Source of the DNA: Pelorhabdus rhamnosifermentans | GTDB lineage: Bacteria; Bacillota; Negativicutes; UMGS1260 | Direction: 5' to 3' | DNA: 64,000 bases | NCBI RefSeq assembly: GCF_018835585.1 | Contig: NZ_JAHGVE010000007.1 | Span: 164,225-228,224 of the forward strand | Shown here: in pieces, positions 34,945-43,262 of the stretch | Layout: the number at the start of each line of letters is the position of its first letter | Position numbering within the stretch: the first letter of the stretch is position 1 | The notes under the pieces: generated by a model | What the model was told of the DNA's origin: nothing | The model's database searches: none | Seen by the model: only the letters and a program-made list of their open reading frames with translations | Made by a program: the position numbers and the translations under genes

Positions 34945-35448
34945 ATGAAGGTCTATACGAAGACAGGTGATAAAGGTACAACGGGGCTTTATACAGGTGA
35001 GAGAATTGCGAAAGATAGCTTGCGCGTAGAAGCCTATGGCACAGTAGATGAAATTACATCTGTTTTGGGTTTGGCGCGTAGTCAATGCCAAAATTCTTCT
35101 GTCGTAAGCACTATTTATGATGTGCAAAAGCTGCTCATGTCTGTTATGGCACAACTAGCGAGCTTAGGTGAATGTCATTATATTACGAATGAGCACATTA
35201 AATTGTTAGAAAAGACAATCGATGATATTGATGCTAAACTGCCGCCGCTAACAGCGTTTCTCATTCCAGGTGATTCCATTGGATCAGCCTGTTTGGATCA
35301 AGCCCGGACGGTAACGCGACGTGCAGAACGGCAGGTACTGCGTTTATCACACGAAGAAGTTGTGGACGAATCGTTGCTAGTATTTTTAAACCGTTTATCT
35401 GATTTATGTTTTGTACTAAGTAGAATGGAAAATTTTCAAGAAGGATAA
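34945..35448 (+). CDS. PduO-type ATP:cob(I)alamin adenosyltransferase
   Basis: 167 residues. KVYTKTGDKGTTGLYTGERI is the ATP-binding signature, and DQARTVTRRAERQVL with FLNRLSDLCFVLSR the cobalamin-site end. It makes adenosylcobalamin. It follows ndk by 17 bp in one transcript. Confidence 0.92.
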   Translation: MKVYTKTGDKGTTGLYTGERIAKDSLRVEAYGTVDEITSVLGLARSQCQNSSVVSTIYDVQKLLMSVMAQLASLGECHYITNEHIKLLEKTIDDIDAKLPPLTAFLIPGDSIGSACLDQARTVTRRAERQVLRLSHEEVVDESLLVFLNRLSDLCFVLSRMENFQEG

Positions 35449-35516
35449 ACAAAAGGCACAAAATCCCCCTGAACAACATAGAATGATTAAGAGCGACTGC
35501 TAAGGGGGAGATTGTC

Positions 35517-35594
35517 TTGAAACTTAGGGTCTATGTCATGACTGTGCCGAAAGCTTTGCGTAAATTTTTCCATCTTTTTCATTCGAAAACTTAA
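35517..35594 (+). CDS. 25-residue mini-protein, SpoVM-like candidate
   Basis: TTG 35517 follows the ribosome site AAGGGGGAG by six bases and a terminator starts 12 bp after the stop, so this is a clean mini-gene. The product begins MKLRVYVMTVPKAL and ends FFHLFHSKT. Bacillus SpoVM is 26 residues, an amphipathic helix with Tyr four residues before the Leu-Pro-Lys and Leu two after it (Y-x4-P-K-x-L); the same pattern occurs here. SpoVM anchors SpoIVA, whose gene is in this window. A CATAGAAT sequence at 35477 resembles a sigma-E -10 box. The assignment is tentative. Confidence 0.45.
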   Translation: MKLRVYVMTVPKALRKFFHLFHSKT

Positions 35595-35605
35595 TAACCT
35601 TTATG

Positions 35606-35637
35606 AATAAGACCGTCTTGTGATGGTCTTATTTTTA
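35606..35637 (+). terminator. Terminator of the mini-gene
   Basis: AATAAGACC pairs with GGTCTTATT and is followed by TTTTAATTT. Confidence 0.85.
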
Positions 35638-35750
35638 ATTTAAAAAATAATCAAAATAAAGGGAAAAGTCTAATATACATAGAATTGATTTACAAATAAA
35701 GTCATTGTAATTGCTATGAAGTATTCATACCTATGGAGGAGGACTGTCAG

Positions 35751-37829
35751 ATGAAGGAGTACAAAAGTGGCTTTCTGAGAAATGTTGGCATTGTATCTCA
35801 TAGTGGGGCAGGGAAAACATCATTGGTTGAAGCTTGTTTGTATCAGTCGGGAACAGTAAATCGTTTAGGCAGAGTGGATGATGGAACAACAACGACTGAT
35901 TTTGAACCGGAAGAATTAAAACGAAAAATTACGATTAGTACAGGGATAGCATTCTGTGAGTGGCTAGAGCATAAGGTGAATTTGCTTGATACACCAGGTT
36001 ATGCTGATTTCATTGGCGAAGTACAAGGGGCTTTGCGTGCTGCTGACTCTGCCGTTTTAACGATTTGTGCTTCATCAGGTATTGAAGTAGAAACGGAAAA
36101 GTCTTGGGAGTTGATTCAGAACTTAGTTATGCCGCATCTGCTATTTATTAATAAATTAGATCGTGAGAATGCGGATTTTTTTACTGTCGTTGATGCTTGT
36201 CGCGAAAAATTTGGGAATTCGGCTGTGCCATTGCAGATACCTATTGGGCAAGCTGAAGAATTTCGGGGGATCGTAGATTTAGTTGAGCAAAAAGCTTATA
36301 TTTATGATAAAAAAAGTTTGGGTAAAAAAGTGGAAGAAGTGCCTATTCCAGCAGAAATTTTAGAACAAATGGAGTTTTATCGTCAGATGATGATTGAATC
36401 GGTCATTGAAAATGATGATTATTTACTTGCAAAATACTTGGAAGGGGAAACAGTTACTGAGGAGGAAATTAAGCGTACGATTTCTCAAGGCGTAGTAACT
36501 GCACAAATTAGCCCGATCCTATGTGGATCGGCTCTCTGGAATATGGGGACACGCGAATTGCTAGATGCTTTAGTATCCTATTTTCCTTCACCTGATGAGC
36601 AAGCTGTGAAGGGGACCTCTTTAGATAAAGCGGTCGATCTTATGCGGAAAGTCAGCGATCCCTTCTCGGCGTTCATTTTTAAGACTACAGCGGATCCTTT
36701 TGTGGGGCGCTTGAGTTATGTACGTGTTTTTTCAGGGAATTTAAAACAAGATGCCGCCGTGCTTAATGCGACTAAAAACAAAGTGGAAAAGGTTGGACAT
36801 GTCTTTTCATTGCGCGGCAAGCAGCAAAGTTCTTTGTCAAGTGTCATAGCAGGTGATATTGCCGTTATTTCGAAAATGGCAGAAGCTAGTACAGGAGATA
36901 CGCTTTGTGATAAAGAACGGCCTATTGTGTATCCTTCTCTTGACTATCCTGTGCCGATGTATGCCATGCGTTTGGATATTAAAAAAGGCGAAGAAGACAA
37001 AGTCAATAATGCGTTATTACGCCTGCAAGATGAAGATCCAACTTTCCAGATGGTAAAAGATACGGAAAATCATCAGCTCATTGTTCGTGGATTAGGTGAA
37101 ATTCATCTAGATATTATGATGGAAAAAATGCAGCGTAAATTTGGTGTTGCGGCGACATTAGAGTTACCTAAGGTTCCTTATCGTGAGACCATTCGTAGTC
37201 AAGTGAAGGTAGAAGGAAAACATAAGAAACAAAGTGGCGGTCATGGTCAGTATGGCCATGTGTGGCTACAAATTGATCCCTTGCCAGCGGGTGAAAAATT
37301 TGAATTCGTTGATGCCATTTTTGGGGGGGCTGTTCCTAAACAGTATATTCCAGCTGTTGAGAAAGGTGTCCGTGAAGCCTTGCAAACAGGCGTTTTAGCA
37401 GGGTACCCTCTTGTTGATGTAAAAGTTACTTTAACAGATGGTTCTTATCATGCCGTTGATTCTTCTGAAATGGCGTTTAAGACGGCCAGCAGTATAGCGT
37501 TGAGAAAAGGTGTTATGCAGGCTAATCCGATTTTGCTGGAACCAATCTATAAGGTTGAGGTAAAAGTTCCTGAATCTCTTATGGGGGATGTTGTGAGCAC
37601 TTTAAATAGTAAACGAGGTAGAATTTTGGGTATGGCACCAACTGAAAAAGGTTGGGGCAAAGTGGCAGCTCATGTTCCTTTAGCTGAATTATTCCATTTT
37701 CCCGTTGATTTGCGTTCTCTATCGCAAGGTTGGGGGAGTTTTATACAAAAATTTGTTCGCTATGAAGAAGTTCCGGAAAAAGTAGCCGATGCTATTATTG
37801 CTAGTCATAAAGAGGCTAAAATTAATTGA
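35751..37829 (+). CDS. EF-G-like translational GTPase (paralogue type)
   Basis: 692 residues from ATG 35751, after a GGAGGAGG site; the frame starts 18 bases earlier. GTPase motifs are SHSGAGKTS (G1), DTPGYADF (G3) and NKLDREN (G4), followed by all EF-G domains (GGHGQYGHVWLQIDPL in domain IV). The divergent G1, instead of AHIDAGKTT, marks the second EF-G subfamily found beside the main fusA in many Firmicutes. It probably has a specialised ribosome role rather than being the main elongation factor. Single-gene unit. Confidence 0.88.
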   Translation: MKEYKSGFLRNVGIVSHSGAGKTSLVEACLYQSGTVNRLGRVDDGTTTTDFEPEELKRKITISTGIAFCEWLEHKVNLLDTPGYADFIGEVQGALRAADSAVLTICASSGIEVETEKSWELIQNLVMPHLLFINKLDRENADFFTVVDACREKFGNSAVPLQIPIGQAEEFRGIVDLVEQKAYIYDKKSLGKKVEEVPIPAEILEQMEFYRQMMIESVIENDDYLLAKYLEGETVTEEEIKRTISQGVVTAQISPILCGSALWNMGTRELLDALVSYFPSPDEQAVKGTSLDKAVDLMRKVSDPFSAFIFKTTADPFVGRLSYVRVFSGNLKQDAAVLNATKNKVEKVGHVFSLRGKQQSSLSSVIAGDIAVISKMAEASTGDTLCDKERPIVYPSLDYPVPMYAMRLDIKKGEEDKVNNALLRLQDEDPTFQMVKDTENHQLIVRGLGEIHLDIMMEKMQRKFGVAATLELPKVPYRETIRSQVKVEGKHKKQSGGHGQYGHVWLQIDPLPAGEKFEFVDAIFGGAVPKQYIPAVEKGVREALQTGVLAGYPLVDVKVTLTDGSYHAVDSSEMAFKTASSIALRKGVMQANPILLEPIYKVEVKVPESLMGDVVSTLNSKRGRILGMAPTEKGWGKVAAHVPLAELFHFPVDLRSLSQGWGSFIQKFVRYEEVPEKVADAIIASHKEAKIN

Positions 37830-37835
37830 GAGGCT

Positions 37836-37872
37836 AAAAAAAGAGCTCACACTCTGTGCAAGCTCTTTTTTT
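37836..37872. terminator. Bidirectional terminator between EF-G-like gene and cwlD
   Basis: AAAAAAAGAGCT pairs with AGCTCTTTTTTT; A and T runs on both sides serve both convergent genes. Confidence 0.9.
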
Positions 37873-37873
37873 G

Positions 37874-38563
37874 TTACGATGGATTATTCATATAGTAGTT
37901 TAAAATGCCTTGTACGATGGCATCAGATAGTTCATATTGATAATGCGGGTCAAGAAGTAATTCTTTTTCTTTGGGATTGGTCAGATAGCCTAATTCAATC
38001 AGAGCGGTAGGCACCGTGTTTCGACGTAATACAAAATAATCGGCTTTAGTGGCTTTTCTCGTTGCTTTTTTTAATGCATTGAGGGCTTTTTGTAACTGGT
38101 CTGCAAGCAATTTGCTTTGCGACGATTGGGCTGCATAAAATACCTCAGCTCCCTGGCTTTTAGGCGATGGACTGACATTAGCGTGAATGCTAATAAAAAG
38201 ATCAGCCTGATGTTCTTCCACAAGTTCGACGCGTGCGGCTAAATCGCGCCGCCACCGTCCTTGGATTAGCTGGTTATCGCAATCATCACTAAGGTCACTA
38301 TCGACGGTACGCGATAGAATAACTTTGGCCTGATGATGTTCTAGATTGTTTTTAACTAAGATGGCAACAGCTAAATTTATATCCTTTTCCAAGATACCGG
38401 GTCGATTTGCCCCCGAATCAACACCGCCGTGTCCAGCATCTACGATGATAACTTTTCCTGACAACGTGTCGTCATTCATGGAATTTGATACAAGGAATGT
38501 CAGTAAAAATAGGGGGATAAAGGCCAGAAATAAGTTTTTTTTTGAAAGAAAAATCACTTTCAA
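37874..38563 (-). CDS. cwlD: Germination-specific N-acetylmuramoyl-L-alanine amidase CwlD
   Basis: 229 residues from a TTG at 38563 after GGAAAGGAGAG; an upstream in-frame ATG lies before that site. CwlD removes peptides from muramic acid during spore cortex synthesis so that muramic lactam can form. An N-terminal signal/anchor (KKNLFLAFIPLFLLTFLV) precedes one Amidase_3 domain with zinc ligands in DAGHGGVDSG, GILEKDIN and SIHAN, and the catalytic Glu in TALIELGYLTN. Third sporulation gene of the window. Confidence 0.92.
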   Translation of the reverse strand: MKVIFLSKKNLFLAFIPLFLLTFLVSNSMNDDTLSGKVIIVDAGHGGVDSGANRPGILEKDINLAVAILVKNNLEHHQAKVILSRTVDSDLSDDCDNQLIQGRWRRDLAARVELVEEHQADLFISIHANVSPSPKSQGAEVFYAAQSSQSKLLADQLQKALNALKKATRKATKADYFVLRRNTVPTALIELGYLTNPKEKELLLDPHYQYELSDAIVQGILNYYMNNPS

Positions 38564-38689
38564 GGTGCAGTCTCTCCTTTCCCTGATCATTTTTATGCAG
38601 AGAAAAGAGAAGTTAGAAGGTTATCAAACACGGGATTTGTGATATTAACTTGGAACAGGAGGACAGTGAAAGTTTTAAAGACCAAAATA

Positions 38690-38724
38690 AAAAAAGTTCT
38701 AAGCTAAAGCTTAGAACTTTTTTT
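38690..38724. terminator. Terminator of tRNA-Pro(CGG)
   Basis: AAAAAAAGTTCTAAGCT pairs with AGCTTAGAACTTTTTTT, symmetric, directly after the minus-strand tRNA. Confidence 0.85.
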
Positions 38725-38735
38725 GTTTTGGTCTT

Positions 38736-38812
38736 TGGTCGGGGCGACAGGATTCGAACCTGCGGCCTTACGGTCCCGAACCGTACGCGCTACCAAACTG
38801 CGCTACGCCCCG
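38736..38812 (-). tRNA. tRNA-Pro (anticodon CGG)
   Basis: Read on the minus strand: acceptor CGGGGCG/CGCCCCG, anticodon stem TACGG/CCGTA with loop TTCGGGA (anticodon CGG, reads CCG), T-loop GTTCGAATC and an encoded CCA. Upstream promoter at 38824-38852. Confidence 0.95.
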
Positions 38813-38823
38813 CAACGTATTTT

Positions 38824-38852
38824 AGTATACTGCTTTCTCTTTTTCTTGTCAA
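38824..38852 (-). promoter_or_regulatory. Sigma-A promoter of tRNA-Pro(CGG)
   Basis: On the minus strand TTGACA (38852-38847), 17 bp, TATACT (38829-38824), 11 bp before the tRNA. Confidence 0.85.
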
Positions 38853-38875
38853 CATAAATGATGATAAAAGGGTAT

Positions 38876-40537
38876 TCATTCCATGAGAGAAAAGACAGGT
38901 TGAACTTTAATTTCGAAAGTGCGTTCCCAAGGAAGAGAACTATTTACTGCAAAAGAATTGATTTTATAAGTGCGTGTACCCAAGGGATCTGTAAGGTTTA
39001 TGGTCTGGTTTTTCATAGTTTGCTGAAAGAGGGTCTTGCTTTTTGTTGTTAAAAAGAGTTGAATAATATCGGCCGTTTCTTGGTAATGGGAAGCAGGAAG
39101 ATTGTAGGGATTGGCATTCATATTTTCTACACGCCGATTAATCCACGGCTGAATCTCTTTTTGATAGTAGTAGTCATCTAAAAAACGACTGAATAAAAAA
39201 TTTAGTTGGGCTTCATCGTGTTGTTTGATCTGATCCGGTGGTTCAAACCCACTTGTTGCAAACATTCCTTGTGTGACAGCCGTACCGATGGAATTGCTTG
39301 TTGTATTCCAACCGGAATAGGCGGCAAGTTCATGGATAGGCACTTTTTCTTGAATAAGTGTTGGCAATAAACTTTGTTCAGCAAGAAAATTCTCGGATAG
39401 ATCGACTATGGCTACGGCATAGCCACGCAACATAAAATCTTTGACTTCGAGGGCTGCTTTTGTTAAGCTTTGTTCAGTAGTGTATTTGTTACCAATATGT
39501 ACATATAAGATGAAATTGGCCTCATCTGGGGATGATACTTCTTGTCCCCCAATCATGGCGATTTTTTCGTTGACAGTAGTGCGCACAGATTGAGCCATAT
39601 AAGGCATAATAACAGCAGGTGCTGCATCGTTAGAATAGGTAACATATACGCAAGGGGGCCGATTAGTTGCACTTGTTGCAATACGCGATAAGAGATTGAG
39701 GGCAATTTCATCAGCGCCGCGTGTGATAATGACGCGACTTTCCAAGGCAGCTTTTTGATTTACGAGGTGTTGCAATTTTTCCTTAATGAGATTAGGTATA
39801 CCAAATGAATGGCCGTCGTCTTGTCCGATGATTAAATTAGTTAAGGTGCCTTGTTCTGTTAACTTTATCAGTCTTTTACTGATATCCAGACTTTGCTCAT
39901 ATAGGGCTTCATATTCTTCAATGACATCATTAGGTACGCGGGAACGAATATCAAGGATTTTTTTATAATCCAGAGGATTTTCAAAGACTGCTACTTCGTT
40001 TTTTAAAATGGAATATTCTAACAAATCTTTTCTGTAAATGGCATTAGGACTGCTGTCAGCAATGAGTAATCGTGGGATAATATTAAAGGCGTAAAGTGGA
40101 ACATGGGGATTCTCAGTATGAATCTTTTGTAAAAGGTCGAGCGTTTCCTGGATATCTTGTGATGTACCTTGAGCAAGACGTGAGGACAATAAGCCACCGT
40201 GAATCAGCATATCTACCGAGATGATGGCAGCATTGGCTTGGGAAATGTTTTCTTTGAGCCATAGACGAAGGGCCTGCTTGTCAGAAGGATTACGGAAATG
40301 GTCTAATAGTTCTTCAGGGGGTAAAAGGACTTGAATGTGAGCAATACGTCCCAATTCTTTAACAAATTGCGTGCAGGGAGGGCGGCTGTCAAGGGGCATG
40401 ACAAGAATCGTTAGCCATGGTGATTGTAGTGGCGGCTCGGAGCTAATCACAGTAGGCGGAGCTTGCATAGGTTTAAAAAAGAGATAGAGAAAAATGAGTA
40501 CGATAGCTATGATAAATAATCGGATACGTTGCTTCAT
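38876..40537 (-). CDS. DUF4127 family protein, membrane-anchored
   Basis: 553 residues. One N-terminal helix (RLFIIAIVLIFLYLFF) anchors a large outer domain. ILVMPLDSRPPCTQFVKEL, ISVDMLIHGGLLSSRLAQG and NLIIGQDDGHSFG are the DUF4127 landmarks. The DSRP and QDD motifs suggest a metal-dependent hydrolase-like site, but the function is unknown. Single gene on the minus strand. Confidence 0.85.
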   Translation of the reverse strand: MKQRIRLFIIAIVLIFLYLFFKPMQAPPTVISSEPPLQSPWLTILVMPLDSRPPCTQFVKELGRIAHIQVLLPPEELLDHFRNPSDKQALRLWLKENISQANAAIISVDMLIHGGLLSSRLAQGTSQDIQETLDLLQKIHTENPHVPLYAFNIIPRLLIADSSPNAIYRKDLLEYSILKNEVAVFENPLDYKKILDIRSRVPNDVIEEYEALYEQSLDISKRLIKLTEQGTLTNLIIGQDDGHSFGIPNLIKEKLQHLVNQKAALESRVIITRGADEIALNLLSRIATSATNRPPCVYVTYSNDAAPAVIMPYMAQSVRTTVNEKIAMIGGQEVSSPDEANFILYVHIGNKYTTEQSLTKAALEVKDFMLRGYAVAIVDLSENFLAEQSLLPTLIQEKVPIHELAAYSGWNTTSNSIGTAVTQGMFATSGFEPPDQIKQHDEAQLNFLFSRFLDDYYYQKEIQPWINRRVENMNANPYNLPASHYQETADIIQLFLTTKSKTLFQQTMKNQTINLTDPLGTRTYKINSFAVNSSLPWERTFEIKVQPVFSLME

Positions 40538-40703
40538 AATTCACCTCAGGGAAGTTAGTTGCAGATTGTTACTATATATTTTACAATTATAAAAGGTATA
40601 AGGTCAATGATTAGGCAGAGCGAGTATCATGTAAATATTTTTTCAGAGCCTGTACTGCTTTTTTTGACGAATATGTTAAAATAATGATAATAAGAGGAAA
40701 ATT

Positions 40704-41270
40704 ATGCGAATTATTGCAGGTTTGGCCAGAGGGTTTCTCCTAAAAGCGCCGAAAGGATTAGATGTGCGACCAACATCGGATCGTGTCAAGGAAACAATTT
40801 TTAATATTTTACGTAACTCCGTGGCGGATGCTGCTGTATTGGATTTGTTTGCAGGCACAGGAAATTTAGGTTTAGAGGCTGTTAGCCGAGGTGCGGCTAG
40901 GGTAGTTTTTTTTGATGCTTCTTGGAAAAGTTTGTCTGTCGTAAAAGAAAATATGGTGCACACTCATTTAGAAGGCTATTGTGAAGTACGGAAAATAGAT
41001 GCCTTAGTGGGGCTGGGTTTGTTAAAAAAAAATCAGCAGCAATTTGATTTAATTTTTTGTGACCCTCCTTATAATCGAGGACTTGTGGGGAAAGTTTTAA
41101 GATTTTTAGATGATTCCGATGAAATTTTATCTCCCACGGGTATTTTAATTATTGAGTACTCGTGTCATGAATTTTTGCCGAATGATCTGGGAAATCTCCA
41201 AGTTCAACGTACTGAAAAATTTGGTGAAACGCGAATTGGCTTTGTAACAAGGAAATCAATTTCAGAGTAG
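40704..41270 (+). CDS. rsmD: 16S rRNA (guanine966-N2)-methyltransferase RsmD
   Basis: 188 residues. RPTSDRVKETIFNIL, DLFAGTGNLGLEAVSRGA (SAM binding) and FDLIFCDPPYNRG (catalytic DPPY) are intact. First gene of the rsmD-coaD unit, as ylbH-coaD in Bacillus. A TTGACG box lies 38 bp upstream. Confidence 0.96.
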   Translation: MRIIAGLARGFLLKAPKGLDVRPTSDRVKETIFNILRNSVADAAVLDLFAGTGNLGLEAVSRGAARVVFFDASWKSLSVVKENMVHTHLEGYCEVRKIDALVGLGLLKKNQQQFDLIFCDPPYNRGLVGKVLRFLDDSDEILSPTGILIIEYSCHEFLPNDLGNLQVQRTEKFGETRIGFVTRKSISE

Positions 41271-41283
41271 GAGAGGGTAAATT

Positions 41284-41769
41284 GTGCGAATTGGTGTCTG
41301 TGCAGGGAGTTTTGATCCAGTCACGAATGGTCATGTCGATATTTTCGAGCGTGCAAGTAAGATGTTCGATCAATTGATAGTGGCCGTGTTTCATAATCCA
41401 GGAAAAAAACCGTTATTTACCATGGAGGAAAGGGTAGATTTACTTCGCTTAGCAACTTCTCATATCGATAATGTCCGTGTAGATGGATTTTCCGGACTAT
41501 TAACTGATTATGTGAAAAAGCAAAATGCTACGGTGATTGTACGGGGCTTGCGTGCGCTGAGTGATTTTGAATATGAATTTCAACGAGCTTTATTGATAAA
41601 AAAAATTGAACCCGAGCTTGAAACGGTGTTTATGATGACAAGCAGTGACTACTCCTTTGTTAGTTCAAGCGGGATTAAAGAGTTGGCGCGGTTTGATGGA
41701 CCTATTACAGGATTAGTTCCAGCCTGTATTGAGCCTAGCATTATTCAGCGGATTCGGACGGAAAGGTAA
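41284..41769 (+). CDS. coaD: Phosphopantetheine adenylyltransferase
   Basis: 161 residues from GTG 41284 with GAGAGGG upstream. It makes dephospho-CoA. The nucleotidyltransferase motif [11 protein letters not shown] and the second motif [13 protein letters not shown] are clear. 13 bp after rsmD. Confidence 0.96.
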   Translation: MRIGVCAGSFDPVTNGHVDIFERASKMFDQLIVAVFHNPGKKPLFTMEERVDLLRLATSHIDNVRVDGFSGLLTDYVKKQNATVIVRGLRALSDFEYEFQRALLIKKIEPELETVFMMTSSDYSFVSSSGIKELARFDGPITGLVPACIEPSIIQRIRTER

Positions 41770-41789
41770 AATCAGTAGGGAGAGATAGT

Positions 41790-42263
41790 ATGAAGGTAGA
41801 AGAGATTTTAACAGCAATGGAAGGAATTCTTTTAGATTCACCGCGGGTACCTTTTACAAATAAGCGGGTACTTGAGGAAGACGATTTGGCAGGTATTATG
41901 GATGATTTACGTGATTCTATACCGAGTGAATTAGCTGATGCGAAACGCATCCTTGCGGATCGTCAGCGTATATTAGATGATGCGCAGCGGGAAGCACAAA
42001 ATATGATTGAACAAGCAAAAACATATGTAGCGAAATTAACGGATGAGCATATGATAACCAAACAGGCTGAGGAACAGGCTAATGAACTTATGCTTCAGGC
42101 GCGTCATTCTGCTGATGAATTGCGTAGTAGTTCTATTCGTTATGCTGACGATATGTTTAAGCACATTGAGTCTAATCTGAGTTTTTTGATGGATGCCGTC
42201 AAAAAGTCTCACCAGTCACTGCAGGTTGATAAGAATAACCAAGAACATAAGCAGCAAAAATAG
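41790..42263 (+). CDS. Coiled-coil protein (annotated as ATPase-like in Firmicutes)
   Basis: 157 residues, almost wholly helical: LADAKRILADRQRILDDAQR then AQNMIEQAKTYVAKL form a long coiled coil similar to ATP synthase b/V-type H subunits or DivIVA-like proteins. It has no ATP-binding motif. A gene of this type commonly sits between coaD and ylbJ in Clostridia and Negativicutes. Function unknown. Confidence 0.75.
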   Translation: MKVEEILTAMEGILLDSPRVPFTNKRVLEEDDLAGIMDDLRDSIPSELADAKRILADRQRILDDAQREAQNMIEQAKTYVAKLTDEHMITKQAEEQANELMLQARHSADELRSSSIRYADDMFKHIESNLSFLMDAVKKSHQSLQVDKNNQEHKQQK

Positions 42264-42287
42264 GAGCCTAGGCTCCTATTTTTTTAT
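42256..42287. terminator. Bidirectional terminator between the coiled-coil gene and ylbJ
   Basis: AAAAATAGGAGCCT and AGGCTCCTATTTTT are perfect complements followed by more T. The ylbJ stop codon lies inside the stem. Confidence 0.88.
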
Positions 42288-43259
42288 GCATTTTCCAAAT
42301 TGTTTTATTAATTGAAAACTGAAGGATAGACAAAGTAGAATGCTTATGAAGAGGAATAGCAGATAGCTTGTTTGTTCTAGTTGTGCTAGCCAAAGGCCGG
42401 ATTGTCCGTAGGAAGATTGTGTGACAGGCATGACAAACAAGGAGGTGACGATCTGTGATTTCATGAGAATGATACTAATGATAGCAGCGAGAACGGCATG
42501 GATGCAGCGTCCAATAACATAGGGCGTCATGCGAATACCTGATTCGATGACGATGCTTGCTACTTGACCGTGCACAGATAAGCCGCTCCAAGCAATAATC
42601 GCACTTGTTATGGCCACTTTTTCACTGAGTGGAGCATCTGTTTGGCTGGCTACGAGTGCGCCCAAATCAATTTCAAATAGACCGCTTACAAGAGATTGTG
42701 ACAAACTGGCATGGTAGCCGATGAGTTCCAGTCCATACGCAAAAAAAATGTTTAAATAATTTGTCAATCCGACACTGGCTATAATGCGGAGAAAGACGGA
42801 AAAGATCATAATAAAACCGCCAATTAAGAAGATTGTATTCATGGATGTTTTGACGGAATCACCAAGTAATTGGCTAAAATCACGATGATCAGCGCGCTTA
42901 GCGGCGGCGAGAGCCTGAAAAGCGCGGACAATAATCGAATGATTATTTTTTAGTGGCGGTGGCGGTGGCTCATCACGGTCACGACCATAAAATCGAAAAA
43001 TAATACCCACAAGAAAACTTGATAAGTAATGGGCTGCTGCAAGAATGGCACCGATTTCTGGCATGGCGAACATGCCAACGGCGACAGCGCCAAACATAAA
43101 TAACGGGTCTGCTGTGTTTGTAAAAGATAATAACCGTTCTGCTTCTACAGCACTGCAAAGCTTATTTTTCCTGAACTTGCAAGTGATGACGGCATCCATG
43201 GGATAGCCTGAGGCGAGTCCCATCGAGAGGGCAAAAGCACTATCTACTATTTGGGTACA
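42276..43259 (-). pseudogene. ylbJ: Sporulation integral membrane protein YlbJ, 3' part, interrupted by a prophage
   Basis: The minus-strand frame gives a C-terminal YlbJ of about 327 codons: SAFALSMGLASGYPMDAVIT, AERLLSFTNTADPLFMFGAV, several membrane helices and an HGQVASIVIESG segment. YlbJ in Bacillus is about 400 residues, is sigma-E controlled and is needed for resistant spores; the first 80-90 residues are missing here. The ylbJ frame runs back to codon TGT (43259-43257) and stops directly at the recombinase stop codon. The coaD side matches Bacillus gene order. The 5' part should lie at the right end of the prophage, outside the window. After excision the gene could be whole, so this is a split gene rather than a plain pseudogene. 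Confidence 0.88.
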
Positions 43260-43262
43260 CTA
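43240..43262. other. Prophage/ylbJ junction (attachment-site half)
   Basis: YlbJ coding similarity is on the left and the recombinase stop codon (43260-43262) on the right. Large serine recombinases cross over within a few bases beside their own gene, so the core should be in or near 43245-43262. The matching half lies outside the window. Confidence 0.75.

Noticed and set aside
34628..34981. 117-codon antisense frame over ndk
   Set aside because: Shadow of ndk; no start signal and the product has no plausible content.
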